Under the pieces are notes generated by a model. The model saw nothing but the letters and a program-made list of their open reading frames with translations, had not been told where the DNA came from and made no database searches. The position numbers and the translations under genes are program-made. This document shows positions 17,000 to 24,685 of a stretch of 61,404 bases of DNA, one piece after another (the first letter of the stretch is position 1; each line of letters starts with the position of its first letter). The stretch comes from RGIG995 sp045543655. GTDB taxonomy: Bacteria; Bacillota; Clostridia; Oscillospirales; UBA644. The DNA is taken from positions 1-61,404 of the forward strand of contig JAZPXN010000032.1 of assembly GCA_045543655.1 (NCBI GenBank), given 5' to 3'.

Positions 17000-18060
17000 G
17001 CCGTTTTCTCACCGATAAACAGAAAAATCTCGTCCCCTACACCCCCGGGGAACAGCCGAAGATTTTAAATCTGATCAAGCTGAACACCAACGAATCCCCC
17101 TATCCCCCGGCCCCCCAAGTAGTGGCGGCGGCGGAAGAAGAGGCGGGGCGGCTGCATCTGTATCCGGACCCCACCTGCTCTGCCCTTTGCGAGGCCTTTG
17201 CAAAGCGGTGCGGCGTGGACGCGGACGAGGTGATCGCCGTCAACGGCTCCGACGAGATTCTGAACTTCGCCTTTATGGCCTTCTGCGACGAAGACCGTCC
17301 GGCGGTCTTCCCCGATATTACTTACGGATTCTATCCCGTTTTTGCGGATCTGAATCACGTCCCTTATACCGAGATCCCTCTGGAAGAGGATCTTTCCGTG
17401 AATCCGGAACAGTATACGGGCATCGGGAAGACGATCTTTCTGGCAAACCCCAACGCCCCCACGGGCATCGCCCTTTCCCGGGATACGGTGGAAAGGATCG
17501 TGGCGTCCAATCCGGACAGCGTGGTGGTCGTCGACGAGGCCTACGTGGATTTCGGAGCCGAAACCTGCATTCCCCTGATCAAAAAATACGACAACCTGCT
17601 GGTGACCCAGACCTTTTCCAAATCCCGCTCCATGGCGGGGGCGCGGCTGGGCTTCGGCGTCGGGTGCAAAGACCTGATCCGGGATCTGAACACGGTACGG
17701 TATTCCACGAATCCCTATAATATCAATCGCATGACCATGGCGGCGGGCATCGCGACCCTGAAATACGACGAAATCACCGTCGAAAATTGCAACGCCGTCC
17801 GAAAGACCCGCGCGAAAACGGCAGAAGCGATGAAAAAGCTAGGATTTGAAATGACCGAATCCACCGCCAATTTCCTTTTTGCAAAGCATCCGGGCGTCGA
17901 CGGCAAGGAGCTGTATCTGCGGCTGAAGGATCGGGGAATTCTGATCCGGCATTTCGACAAAGCACGGATCTGCCAATACAACCGCATCACCGTGGGCACC
18001 CCGGAACAGATGAACGCCCTGATTGGGGCTATCAAAGAAATTTTGGAGGAACAACAATGA
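16996..18060 (+). CDS. hisC: Histidinol-phosphate aminotransferase HisC
   Basis: A 354-residue fold-type I PLP enzyme: LNTNESPYPPAPQV at the N-terminus, VNGSDEILNFAF, FLANPNAPTGIAL, VVDEAYVDFG and TFSKSRSMAGARLGF with the PLP Lys in SFSK-like TFSK, then IRHFDKARICQYNRITVG. It transfers the amino group of glutamate to imidazole-acetol phosphate. ATGA overlap with hisD and overlap with hisB imply translational coupling. Confidence 0.94.
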   Translation: MSRFLTDKQKNLVPYTPGEQPKILNLIKLNTNESPYPPAPQVVAAAEEEAGRLHLYPDPTCSALCEAFAKRCGVDADEVIAVNGSDEILNFAFMAFCDEDRPAVFPDITYGFYPVFADLNHVPYTEIPLEEDLSVNPEQYTGIGKTIFLANPNAPTGIALSRDTVERIVASNPDSVVVVDEAYVDFGAETCIPLIKKYDNLLVTQTFSKSRSMAGARLGFGVGCKDLIRDLNTVRYSTNPYNINRMTMAAGIATLKYDEITVENCNAVRKTRAKTAEAMKKLGFEMTESTANFLFAKHPGVDGKELYLRLKDRGILIRHFDKARICQYNRITVGTPEQMNALIGAIKEILEEQQ

Positions 18061-18644
18061 GAAACGCTACCGTTCGCCGTACCACGGCGGAAACCGACGT
18101 TACCCTGTCCCTGGTTCTGGAGGGAACCGGCATGACCGATATCAATACCGGATGCGGATTTCTGGATCATATGCTGACCCTCTGGGCCAGACACGGCCGC
18201 TTTGACCTTTCGGTGACCTGCGAGGGCGATACCGACGTGGACGACCACCACACGGTGGAGGATATCGGCATCTGTCTGGGACAGGCCTTTGCCGACGCAC
18301 TGGACGATAAGCGGGGCATCAACCGCTACGGCTCCATTCTCCTGCCCATGGACGAGGCCCTGATTGCCGCCGCCGCCGATCTTTCCGGCCGGGCTTATCT
18401 GGGCTTCGACCTGCAGATTCCAACCGAAAAAGTGGGCACCTTTGATACGGAGCTGGTCAAGGAATTCTTTACGGCCTTCACCCGGGAATCGGCCATCACC
18501 CTGCACCTGAAGCAGCTTGCAGGAGAAAATTCTCATCATATTATCGAAGGGTCCTTCAAGGCCTTCGGCCGCGCCCTGCGGCAGGCCTCCACCGTCGATC
18601 CCGATGCCGCAGACGAAATCCCCTCCACGAAGGGAGTTCTTTGA
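18057..18644 (+). CDS. hisB: Imidazoleglycerol-phosphate dehydratase HisB
   Basis: A 195-residue monofunctional dehydratase: GFLDHMLTLWARHGRFDL, DVDDHHTVEDIGICLGQA (first DHHxxED metal motif), RAYLGFDLQIP and NSHHIIEGSFKAFGRALRQA (second metal motif). These His and Glu residues bind the two Mn ions. No phosphatase domain is fused. It overlaps hisC and hisH by 1-4 bases. Confidence 0.95.
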   Translation: MRNATVRRTTAETDVTLSLVLEGTGMTDINTGCGFLDHMLTLWARHGRFDLSVTCEGDTDVDDHHTVEDIGICLGQAFADALDDKRGINRYGSILLPMDEALIAAAADLSGRAYLGFDLQIPTEKVGTFDTELVKEFFTAFTRESAITLHLKQLAGENSHHIIEGSFKAFGRALRQASTVDPDAADEIPSTKGVL

Positions 18645-19252
18645 TGATCGCCATCGTTGATTACGGGGTAGGAAATCTTTTCTCCCTGAAAAGCTCCTTT
18701 CTGACCGTGGGGGCCGACGTGACCGTCACCGGCGACGCAGAGATGCTGCGCCGTGCCGACCGCATCGTGCTTCCGGGGGTGGGCGCCTTCGGAGACGCGG
18801 CAAAAAAGCTGCGGGAATCCGGACTTTTTGAGGTCATTATTGAAGAAGCCAACGCCGGAAAGCCTCTGTTGGGCATCTGCCTTGGAATGCAGATGCTGCT
18901 GGAAAAAAGCTACGAATACGGTGAGCACGAGGGGCTTGGGCTGATCCCCGGCGCCATTCGGCCCATCGGAGAAACCATCCCGGAAAATCTGAAGATCCCC
19001 CACATCGGCTGGAACGCCCTGCATTTTCCCGCGGAAAAGCATCCGGTCTTCCGGGACGTTAAGGAAGGGGATCACGTATATTTCGTTCATTCCTTCCACG
19101 CCGCAGACTGTCCCAACCTGGCGGCAACCACCGAATACGGAGGGATCCTGACGGCGGCAGTAGCAAAGGACAACGTGGTGGGATGCCAGTTTCACCCGGA
19201 AAAAAGCGGCCCCGTGGGGCTGAAGATTCTGAAGGCATTCAGCGAATTATAA
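18644..19252 (+). CDS. hisH: Imidazole glycerol phosphate synthase glutaminase subunit HisH
   Basis: A 203-residue class I glutamine amidotransferase: IVDYGVGNLFSLKSSF at the start, LLGICLGMQMLLE with the nucleophilic Cys, and VVGCQFHPEKSGPVG with the His-Glu of the triad. It delivers ammonia to HisF. The ATG at 18644 overlaps the hisB stop (TGATG). Confidence 0.94.
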   Translation: MIAIVDYGVGNLFSLKSSFLTVGADVTVTGDAEMLRRADRIVLPGVGAFGDAAKKLRESGLFEVIIEEANAGKPLLGICLGMQMLLEKSYEYGEHEGLGLIPGAIRPIGETIPENLKIPHIGWNALHFPAEKHPVFRDVKEGDHVYFVHSFHAADCPNLAATTEYGGILTAAVAKDNVVGCQFHPEKSGPVGLKILKAFSEL

Positions 19253-19262
19253 GGAGATTTTT

Positions 19263-19457
19263 ATGAAACCGACAAAAGATAAGCGTTTTCTTGTAAAAAA
19301 GCTATCCAGCAATTTTTCCGTTGGAACTTACGTTTTGGTCGATAAACAAACCGGCGTGAATTATCTTTACGCCGCCAGCGGTTATTCCGGAGGCCTGACC
19401 GTACTGGTCGATGCCCAGGGAAAGCCCATCGTGACCCCGGTGACCGAAGAAGAATAA
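19263..19457 (+). CDS. Small DUF6440-like protein inside the his operon
   Basis: A 64-residue protein between hisH (10 bases) and hisA (9 bases), with an AAGGAGA ribosome site. The core VDKQTGVNYLYAASGYSGGLTVLVDAQGKPIV resembles my memory of the DUF6440 family, small single-domain proteins of unknown function in Bacillota that often end in GGLTPLLD-type motifs. It has no signal peptide or membrane segment. Its position guarantees co-transcription with histidine genes, but a histidine-related role is only inference. Confidence 0.75.
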   Translation: MKPTKDKRFLVKKLSSNFSVGTYVLVDKQTGVNYLYAASGYSGGLTVLVDAQGKPIVTPVTEEE

Positions 19458-19466
19458 GGAGTTTTT

Positions 19467-20177
19467 ATGGTTTTATTTCCCGCCATCGATCTTTACGAGG
19501 GCAAGGCCGTCCGCCTTCTTCGGGGCGATTACGCCCAAATGACGGTCTACAACACCAATCCCCCCGAGATTGCGAAAAAATTTAAGCAAGCCGGCGCAAC
19601 CCATATTCACCTGGTGGATCTGGAGGGGGCGAAATCCGGCGAGACCCCCAATCTGGAAACGGTAAAGGCGATCGTGGCCGAAACCGATCTTTTCGCCGAG
19701 GTGGGGGGCGGCATCCGCAATATGGAGGTCATCGACCGGTATCTTTCCGCAGGCGTCGGCCGGGTCATTCTCGGGACGGCGGCAGTGACCGAAGAAGGCT
19801 TCGTAGAAAAGGCCGTAGCAAAATACGGGGACAAAATTGCCGTAGGCGTGGATATCAAGGACGGCTGCGTGGCAATCAAGGGCTGGACCGAATCCTCCGG
19901 CATCGACGCCTTTGCGTTCTGCGAAAAAATGCAGAAGATCGGCGTTTCCACTCTGATCTGCACCGATATTTCCAAGGACGGCGCCATGCAGGGCACCAAC
20001 CGGGAACTGTACCGGGATCTGTCCCGGCGGTTTTCCATGAATATCGTGGCTTCCGGCGGCGTTTCGTCCCTTGACGATATTAAAGCACTGGCGGAAATGG
20101 AGCTTTACGGCGCCATCATCGGCAAGGCCTATTACACCGGCGCCATCGATCTGAAGGAGGCCATTGCCCTGACATGA
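19467..20177 (+). CDS. hisA: ProFAR isomerase HisA
   Basis: A 236-residue TIM barrel: FPAIDLYEGKAVRLLRGDY at the N-terminus with the first catalytic Asp, VGGGIRNMEVIDRYL, and LICTDISKDGAMQGTN with the second Asp, then NIVASGGVSSLDDIKAL at the phosphate-binding end. It isomerises N-(5'-phosphoribosyl)formimino-AICAR-phosphate. The stop overlaps the hisF start. Confidence 0.95.
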   Translation: MVLFPAIDLYEGKAVRLLRGDYAQMTVYNTNPPEIAKKFKQAGATHIHLVDLEGAKSGETPNLETVKAIVAETDLFAEVGGGIRNMEVIDRYLSAGVGRVILGTAAVTEEGFVEKAVAKYGDKIAVGVDIKDGCVAIKGWTESSGIDAFAFCEKMQKIGVSTLICTDISKDGAMQGTNRELYRDLSRRFSMNIVASGGVSSLDDIKALAEMELYGAIIGKAYYTGAIDLKEAIALT

Positions 20178-20932
20178 TCACGAAACGGATCATCCCCTGC
20201 CTGGATGTTAAAAACGGCAGAGTGGTCAAGGGAGTGAACTTCCTCGGCCTTGCGGACGTCTCCTCTCCCGTGTCGTTGGCGAAATATTACAGCGATTGCG
20301 GCGCAGACGAGCTGGTTTTTTACGACATCACCGCCTCTGCGGAGGGACGGGCGTTATTTACCGATATTCTCTGCGAGGTGGCAAGTACCATCTTTATTCC
20401 CCTGACCGTGGGTGGAGGCATCAATACCCTGGAGGATTTCGACCGGGTGCTGAAATGCGGGGCCGATAAGGTCAGCGTCAATTCCGGCGCCATCCGCAAT
20501 CCCTCCCTCATCGGAGAGGCAGCAAAGCGCTACGGAGACCAATGCGTGGTTCTGTCCTGTGACGTAAAGCGGGTGGACGGCGTTTTCCGGGTCTTTGCCA
20601 AGGGCGGCCGGGAAAATACCGGCATGGAGGCCATCGAATGGATCAAGCGGGGCGTGGATGCCGGCGCAGGAGAAGTGGTGGTCAATTCCATCGACACCGA
20701 CGGGGTGAAAAACGGCTTTGATATCGAAATGCTCCAGGCCGTATCCGACGCGGTCAACGTGCCTATCATCGCTTCGGGCGGAGCGGGCGGCGTGGATCAT
20801 TTCACCCAATTGTTCCGGGCCATTCCCACCATCGACGCGGGGCTGGCGGCGTCCATCTTCCATTTCGGAGAGGTTGCCATCCCGGACCTGAAAGAAGAAC
20901 TGCACAAACAAGGAATTCCCGTAAGGAGATAA
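20174..20932 (+). CDS. hisF: Imidazole glycerol phosphate synthase cyclase subunit HisF
   Basis: A 252-residue TIM barrel: KRIIPCLDVKNGRVVKGVNF with the catalytic Asp, ELVFYDITAS, PLTVGGGINTLEDF, ADKVSVNSGAI, EVVVNSIDTDGVKNGFD with the second Asp, and IIASGGAGGVDHF. It makes imidazole glycerol phosphate and AICAR together with HisH. 4-base overlap with hisA. Confidence 0.95.
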   Translation: MITKRIIPCLDVKNGRVVKGVNFLGLADVSSPVSLAKYYSDCGADELVFYDITASAEGRALFTDILCEVASTIFIPLTVGGGINTLEDFDRVLKCGADKVSVNSGAIRNPSLIGEAAKRYGDQCVVLSCDVKRVDGVFRVFAKGGRENTGMEAIEWIKRGVDAGAGEVVVNSIDTDGVKNGFDIEMLQAVSDAVNVPIIASGGAGGVDHFTQLFRAIPTIDAGLAASIFHFGEVAIPDLKEELHKQGIPVRR

Positions 20933-20935
20933 ATC

Positions 20936-21586
20936 ATGATCGAGATCAACGAACTGAAATTTGACGAAAACGGGCTGATCCCCGCCATCGTGGTGGACGC
21001 CAAAACCAAGGACGTGCTGACCCTGGCCTACATGAACAGGGAAAGCCTTGAAATCAGCATAAAAGAAAAGAAGACCTGCTTCTGGTCCCGCTCCCGGAAG
21101 GAGCTTTGGCGGAAGGGGGAAACCTCCGGAAACTATCAGCATATCGTTTCGATTACCGCCGATTGCGACAAGGACGCCCTGACCGTATTGGTGGAAAAGG
21201 AAGGGCCCGCCTGCCATCTGGGGAAAGAATCCTGCTTCCATAACCCCGTCTTTGAAAACGAAGAAAAGCAGGCCTTTTCCCTGCAAGCCCTGATGACTCT
21301 GATCGAAGGACGAAAGACCGAGAAAAAAGAAGGGTCTTACACCACCTATCTCTTTGAGAAGGGCATCGACAAGATTCTGAAAAAAGTAGGAGAGGAATGC
21401 ACAGAGGTCATCATCGCCGGGAAGGCCGACGACAAAAAAGAGACGATCTACGAAATTGCCGACCTGACCTACCACGTCATGGTTATGATGATCGAAATGG
21501 GCATCTCCCTGGAGGATATCCACGACGAGTTAGCCTCCCGCCACGTCATCGACAAAAAGGTCAAGCAGGAAAAAATGACCGAATAA
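20936..21586 (+). CDS. hisI: Bifunctional phosphoribosyl-AMP cyclohydrolase / phosphoribosyl-ATP pyrophosphatase HisIE
   Basis: A 216-residue fusion. The HisI part (residues 1 to about 110) has LAYMNRESLEISI, FWSRSRKELWRKGETSGNYQ, ADCDKDALTVLV and ACHLGKESCF with the zinc Cys residues. The HisE part (about 120-216) has EGSYTTYLFEKGIDKILKKVGEECTEVIIAGK, DDKKETIYEIADLTYHVMVMM. It carries out steps two and three of the pathway. Last gene of the operon, 3 bases after hisF; AAGGAGA ribosome site. Confidence 0.94.
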   Translation: MIEINELKFDENGLIPAIVVDAKTKDVLTLAYMNRESLEISIKEKKTCFWSRSRKELWRKGETSGNYQHIVSITADCDKDALTVLVEKEGPACHLGKESCFHNPVFENEEKQAFSLQALMTLIEGRKTEKKEGSYTTYLFEKGIDKILKKVGEECTEVIIAGKADDKKETIYEIADLTYHVMVMMIEMGISLEDIHDELASRHVIDKKVKQEKMTE

Positions 21587-21610
21587 CCCCCTGAAAATCA
21601 AAGAAACTGC

Positions 21611-21790
21611 CCGTTCGGCACAGCCATATAAGACAGTATTTTAATTCCGTATTCAACTGTGCCGAAAATGAAGCGCACCGTAGCAGTGCATGAAAAATGA
21701 AGCAGCCTTGCGGCTGTGAAGAATGCCTTGCGGTACAGGATTACACGTGGGCTTTGCTTCATATTTGCAAATGCTTCATTTCCGAAAGCA
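21611..21790. repeat. Intergenic multi-hairpin element (MITE-like, unidentified)
   Basis: The 370-base gap between hisIE and the solute-binding protein has no convincing gene. It holds an exact 10-bp inverted pair TTCGGCACAG (21614-21623) / CTGTGCCGAA (21657-21666), and then two similar modules beginning ATGAAGC, each with a short hairpin (GCAC..GTGC; CAGCC..GGCTG). The pattern looks like a decayed small repeat element; copies elsewhere in the genome cannot be checked here. Confidence 0.4.
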
Positions 21791-21797
21791 AAAAAGC

Positions 21798-21841
21798 ACC
21801 ACCCGAAAAAGAATTTTGAATTCTTCTTCGGGTGGTTTTGT
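21798..21841 (+). terminator. his operon terminator
   Basis: ACCACCCGAA and TTCGGGTGGT arms, extended by an AT-rich inner stem (AAGAATT/GAATTCTT), followed by TTTTG. Located about 210 bases after hisIE, downstream of the multi-hairpin element. Confidence 0.75.
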
Positions 21842-21955
21842 CTTACACGATCACAAGGGGGAAATCGGTACGGCAAATTCCTCTCACTTTATTGGGGTAC
21901 TCCCTTTTATCGGGTTGACTCTTTTTGGACGGTTCCCTTTTTGTCTGGAAGCAGA

Positions 21956-23452
21956 TCAATCAAAATAGCCGGCTTGTCTCCAGATCTCCAGCGCCACCAT
22001 ATTGGGAAGAACGTGTTCTTCCACCGCATCGTCGATGGAGGGAGCGTATTTACTCACAAGATTGGAAACGGAGGAAGCGGATTGCAGATTGGAGGACAGA
22101 TCGTTCCAGATACCGTCAATGCCGTTGGGCCAGTAAGAATACTGGAGGGTCGCCCCTTCCCGTACCATCAGCTCAAGATCCAGATCGGAGTTAAAATAGG
22201 TCTCACGGTAATAGGCCAGAACGTCGTCGTAGGTCCGGATATCACCGAGGCCCTCGAAGAGATCCTTCATCAGGAAGGCAGAATGCTCAATATCCTGCGC
22301 AAAGAGGGGAATGGCCACAGAATAGACCTGCTCGTAATACCCGGTCAGGGTGTTGGCGTCGTCCCCCGCCCAGGTGGTGATTCCGAAATTGGCAGGGCCT
22401 TCGGTAACCACGTAGGAGAAGATATCAATGGGACGGGTCAAAGCCATAGCGCACAACTCTTCGTTGAAGGGCTCGTGGCCGGTGAAGACGCCATCGGAAT
22501 TGCCCGCTCCGTTATTGAAGCATTTTGCATTGGCGTTCAGGGTATTTTTCAGCCAGGTCAAAGCATCGTAAACATTGCCGTCGTCCAGCCCCCGGGACCA
22601 TTCGGCGGTGCCGTCGGCGTTGATCTTATCCACGATAACCATAGGCCGTCCGGTGGTCAGGAAGGTGGCACGGACCATATGAAGATTATAGGCAGAAATT
22701 CCCCAGACACCCGAAGCTTCGTCGGTGGTGGTCCGGATCACCTCCAGCATGGCCTCCCGATCCCACGCTTCGTTCTCCCAGTATTCCTTAGGATCGGTAG
22801 CACCGGCCGTTTCGATGATATCCTTATTGTAAACGAGCTGATAATAGGGCAGGGGCGTACAGTCCACCCACAAGGCGGGCGATACGCCGTAGAAAGTACC
22901 TCCGGCCATCATAGACTCCCGGGCGGTGACGGTACCCCATTTATTAGCATCCCAGAAATTGATGATGTGATCCACCTGCAGAAGATCCTGCATCAGCGAC
23001 GTACTGCCGCCGGTACCCAAAGCACGGCGGAGCATGGCGTTCTTATGGGCAAAGATCAGATCCCCCGCATTTTCCGAAAACATGGCCGCCTGCAGCTGGG
23101 AGGCAAAGGTATCGTCATAGGGCATCTGGGAAAATTCAATGGTGCAGTCGTAGAGCTCGCAGACCTCGTCCAGCCGCCCGGCGATCTGAAGTCCCATATT
23201 GGAATCCTGAGAATAACCGAAGGGACTAAAGGTTTCTCCATGCTGAATGATGACGTAATTTTTCCCTGCGGTCTCGTCTACGGGACGTTCGGGCGGCAGA
23301 TATCCCGGATATACCACGGGATCTCCGTCGGAGCTTTCGGACGTTTTTTCACCCTCGCTTCCCCCGCCGGATGCGTTACCGCCGCAGGCGACAAGGGTAA
23401 AGACCATCAGAAGGGCCAACAGAACCGACAAAAATCTTTTTGCTTGTTTCAT
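21956..23452 (-). CDS. Extracellular solute-binding lipoprotein (ABC transporter type)
   Basis: About 498 residues. MKQAKRFLSVLLALLMVFTLVACGG is a lipoprotein signal peptide with the lipobox LVAC; a Ser/Gly/Glu-rich linker follows. The body has features of family 1 sugar-binding proteins: QLQAAMFSENAGDLIFAHKN, YYQLVYNKDIIETAG, YWENEAWDREAMLEVIRTTT and GVWGISAYN. It should capture a sugar or oligosaccharide outside the membrane. No permease or ATPase gene is in the window, so it must use components encoded elsewhere. It is the last gene of a five-gene minus-strand unit with AraC, phosphoesterase, GH31 and propeller lipoprotein genes. The ATG at 23452 is favoured by AGAGG at 7 bases. Confidence 0.8.
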   Translation of the reverse strand: MKQAKRFLSVLLALLMVFTLVACGGNASGGGSEGEKTSESSDGDPVVYPGYLPPERPVDETAGKNYVIIQHGETFSPFGYSQDSNMGLQIAGRLDEVCELYDCTIEFSQMPYDDTFASQLQAAMFSENAGDLIFAHKNAMLRRALGTGGSTSLMQDLLQVDHIINFWDANKWGTVTARESMMAGGTFYGVSPALWVDCTPLPYYQLVYNKDIIETAGATDPKEYWENEAWDREAMLEVIRTTTDEASGVWGISAYNLHMVRATFLTTGRPMVIVDKINADGTAEWSRGLDDGNVYDALTWLKNTLNANAKCFNNGAGNSDGVFTGHEPFNEELCAMALTRPIDIFSYVVTEGPANFGITTWAGDDANTLTGYYEQVYSVAIPLFAQDIEHSAFLMKDLFEGLGDIRTYDDVLAYYRETYFNSDLDLELMVREGATLQYSYWPNGIDGIWNDLSSNLQSASSVSNLVSKYAPSIDDAVEEHVLPNMVALEIWRQAGYFD

Positions 23453-23551
23453 ACTCATACCTCTTTCCACGTTATTTCAGGACGTCTCCCGTCGCGAATT
23501 TAAATAACCGTTACATCCGGAGCTTTCTTCTCCCGAATGAGGAACGGACCG

Positions 23552-24664
23552 TTACCGATAATCCTTCGTAAAGGGCTGAACCTTATAAAATTGCCGATGC
23601 TCCGGATCAAAAATAACCTCTTGCGTTCTGTTCATCAGCTTCTGAATCTTTCCCTTGGACATTTCCTTCGTAAAGATCCGCAAGCCGTCGCAATCCCAGG
23701 AATTATTGGCGTTCCCGCCGATATTGCAGATCGCTTCGACCACCGTGCCGTCGGGGAAGGAGCAGATCCCTTTGATATTGTGCTCCGCGGTCAGCGCGGA
23801 GGATCGGTCGAAGCTCGTCGTCAGGGTCTCCGTTTCCGAATCGAAAACCCAAAGCTTTGAAGCGGAGGAAGCCCAATATTTTCCGGGCTCGCCGTATATG
23901 GGAGACAAGGCGTGACCGCCTCCTTCCCCGACAAAAACGTCACCGGTGCCGGCAATACGGTAAAGCTCACCGTCCTTCGTCCCCATATTCCGGACGCCGA
24001 CGGCAAATACGCCGGTATCGTCCAAAACCCAGAGCCATTCGTTTTCCGGATCCCAGCAGACACCGTGGAAATACGTGCCCTCCATCCTCGAAACCGGCTC
24101 CTTCAATCCGGCAGACAGAGGAATATAGGCCAGATCCCCCGGGGCGGCAGAGGCCGCCACGACCAGATCGCCGTTGGGAAGCATCTCAATGGAGTGAGGT
24201 CCGGGAGCGACGTTCGCTTCCCAAAGAACCTCTTCCGCCTCGTAATCGATCACGACCGCCCAGCCGAAGGAGGCGCAGGCGATGATTACGTCCCGCCCGT
24301 AATACGCGGAATAGCGGTATTTTGCGGAAGAGATCGACCATTTTTTGGAAAGGGTGGTGCATTCCGGATGCTCGTCCGCGCTAAACTCCCAGACCACGGA
24401 AATACCGTCCTCGGTCAGCAGCTGATAATCTCCCTCGCAGGCATTCAGATCAAACACCACGATGCTGCCGTTGACCGTATCGCAGGCAAGGAATTTGTGC
24501 TCTGCATTTTCGTCAAACCCGGCCTTCACCGGAGACGTATCGGTTCCTTCGGTGGCCGTATTGTCCGTCCCGACCGAAGAATCCGGAGCGCTTCCACCGT
24601 CTCCACAGGCCGCAAAACTGAAGAGCAACGAAAGAAGGAGCAGAAGAGTTAAAAACCGTTTCAT
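23552..24664 (-). CDS. Beta-propeller lipoprotein (DUF6528-like)
   Basis: A 370-residue lipoprotein: MKRFLTLLLLLSLLFSFAACGD is the signal peptide with lipobox FAAC. After a Ser/Thr/Asp-rich linker, repeated blade-like segments occur (FLACDTVNGSIVVFDL, SVVWEFSADEHPEC, AVVIDYEAEEVLWEA, HSIEMLPNGDLVVAAS, LWVLDDTGVFAVGV, KLWVFDSETETL), the pattern of a six- or seven-bladed propeller. I believe it belongs to DUF6528, but this is from memory. It is anchored outside the membrane and lies between a GH31 gene (21 bases) and a solute-binding protein, so it may bind the glycan handled by this cluster. Confidence 0.7.
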   Translation of the reverse strand: MKRFLTLLLLLSLLFSFAACGDGGSAPDSSVGTDNTATEGTDTSPVKAGFDENAEHKFLACDTVNGSIVVFDLNACEGDYQLLTEDGISVVWEFSADEHPECTTLSKKWSISSAKYRYSAYYGRDVIIACASFGWAVVIDYEAEEVLWEANVAPGPHSIEMLPNGDLVVAASAAPGDLAYIPLSAGLKEPVSRMEGTYFHGVCWDPENEWLWVLDDTGVFAVGVRNMGTKDGELYRIAGTGDVFVGEGGGHALSPIYGEPGKYWASSASKLWVFDSETETLTTSFDRSSALTAEHNIKGICSFPDGTVVEAICNIGGNANNSWDCDGLRIFTKEMSKGKIQKLMNRTQEVIFDPEHRQFYKVQPFTKDYR

Positions 24665-24685
24665 TGATAGATCTCCTTATTTGAT

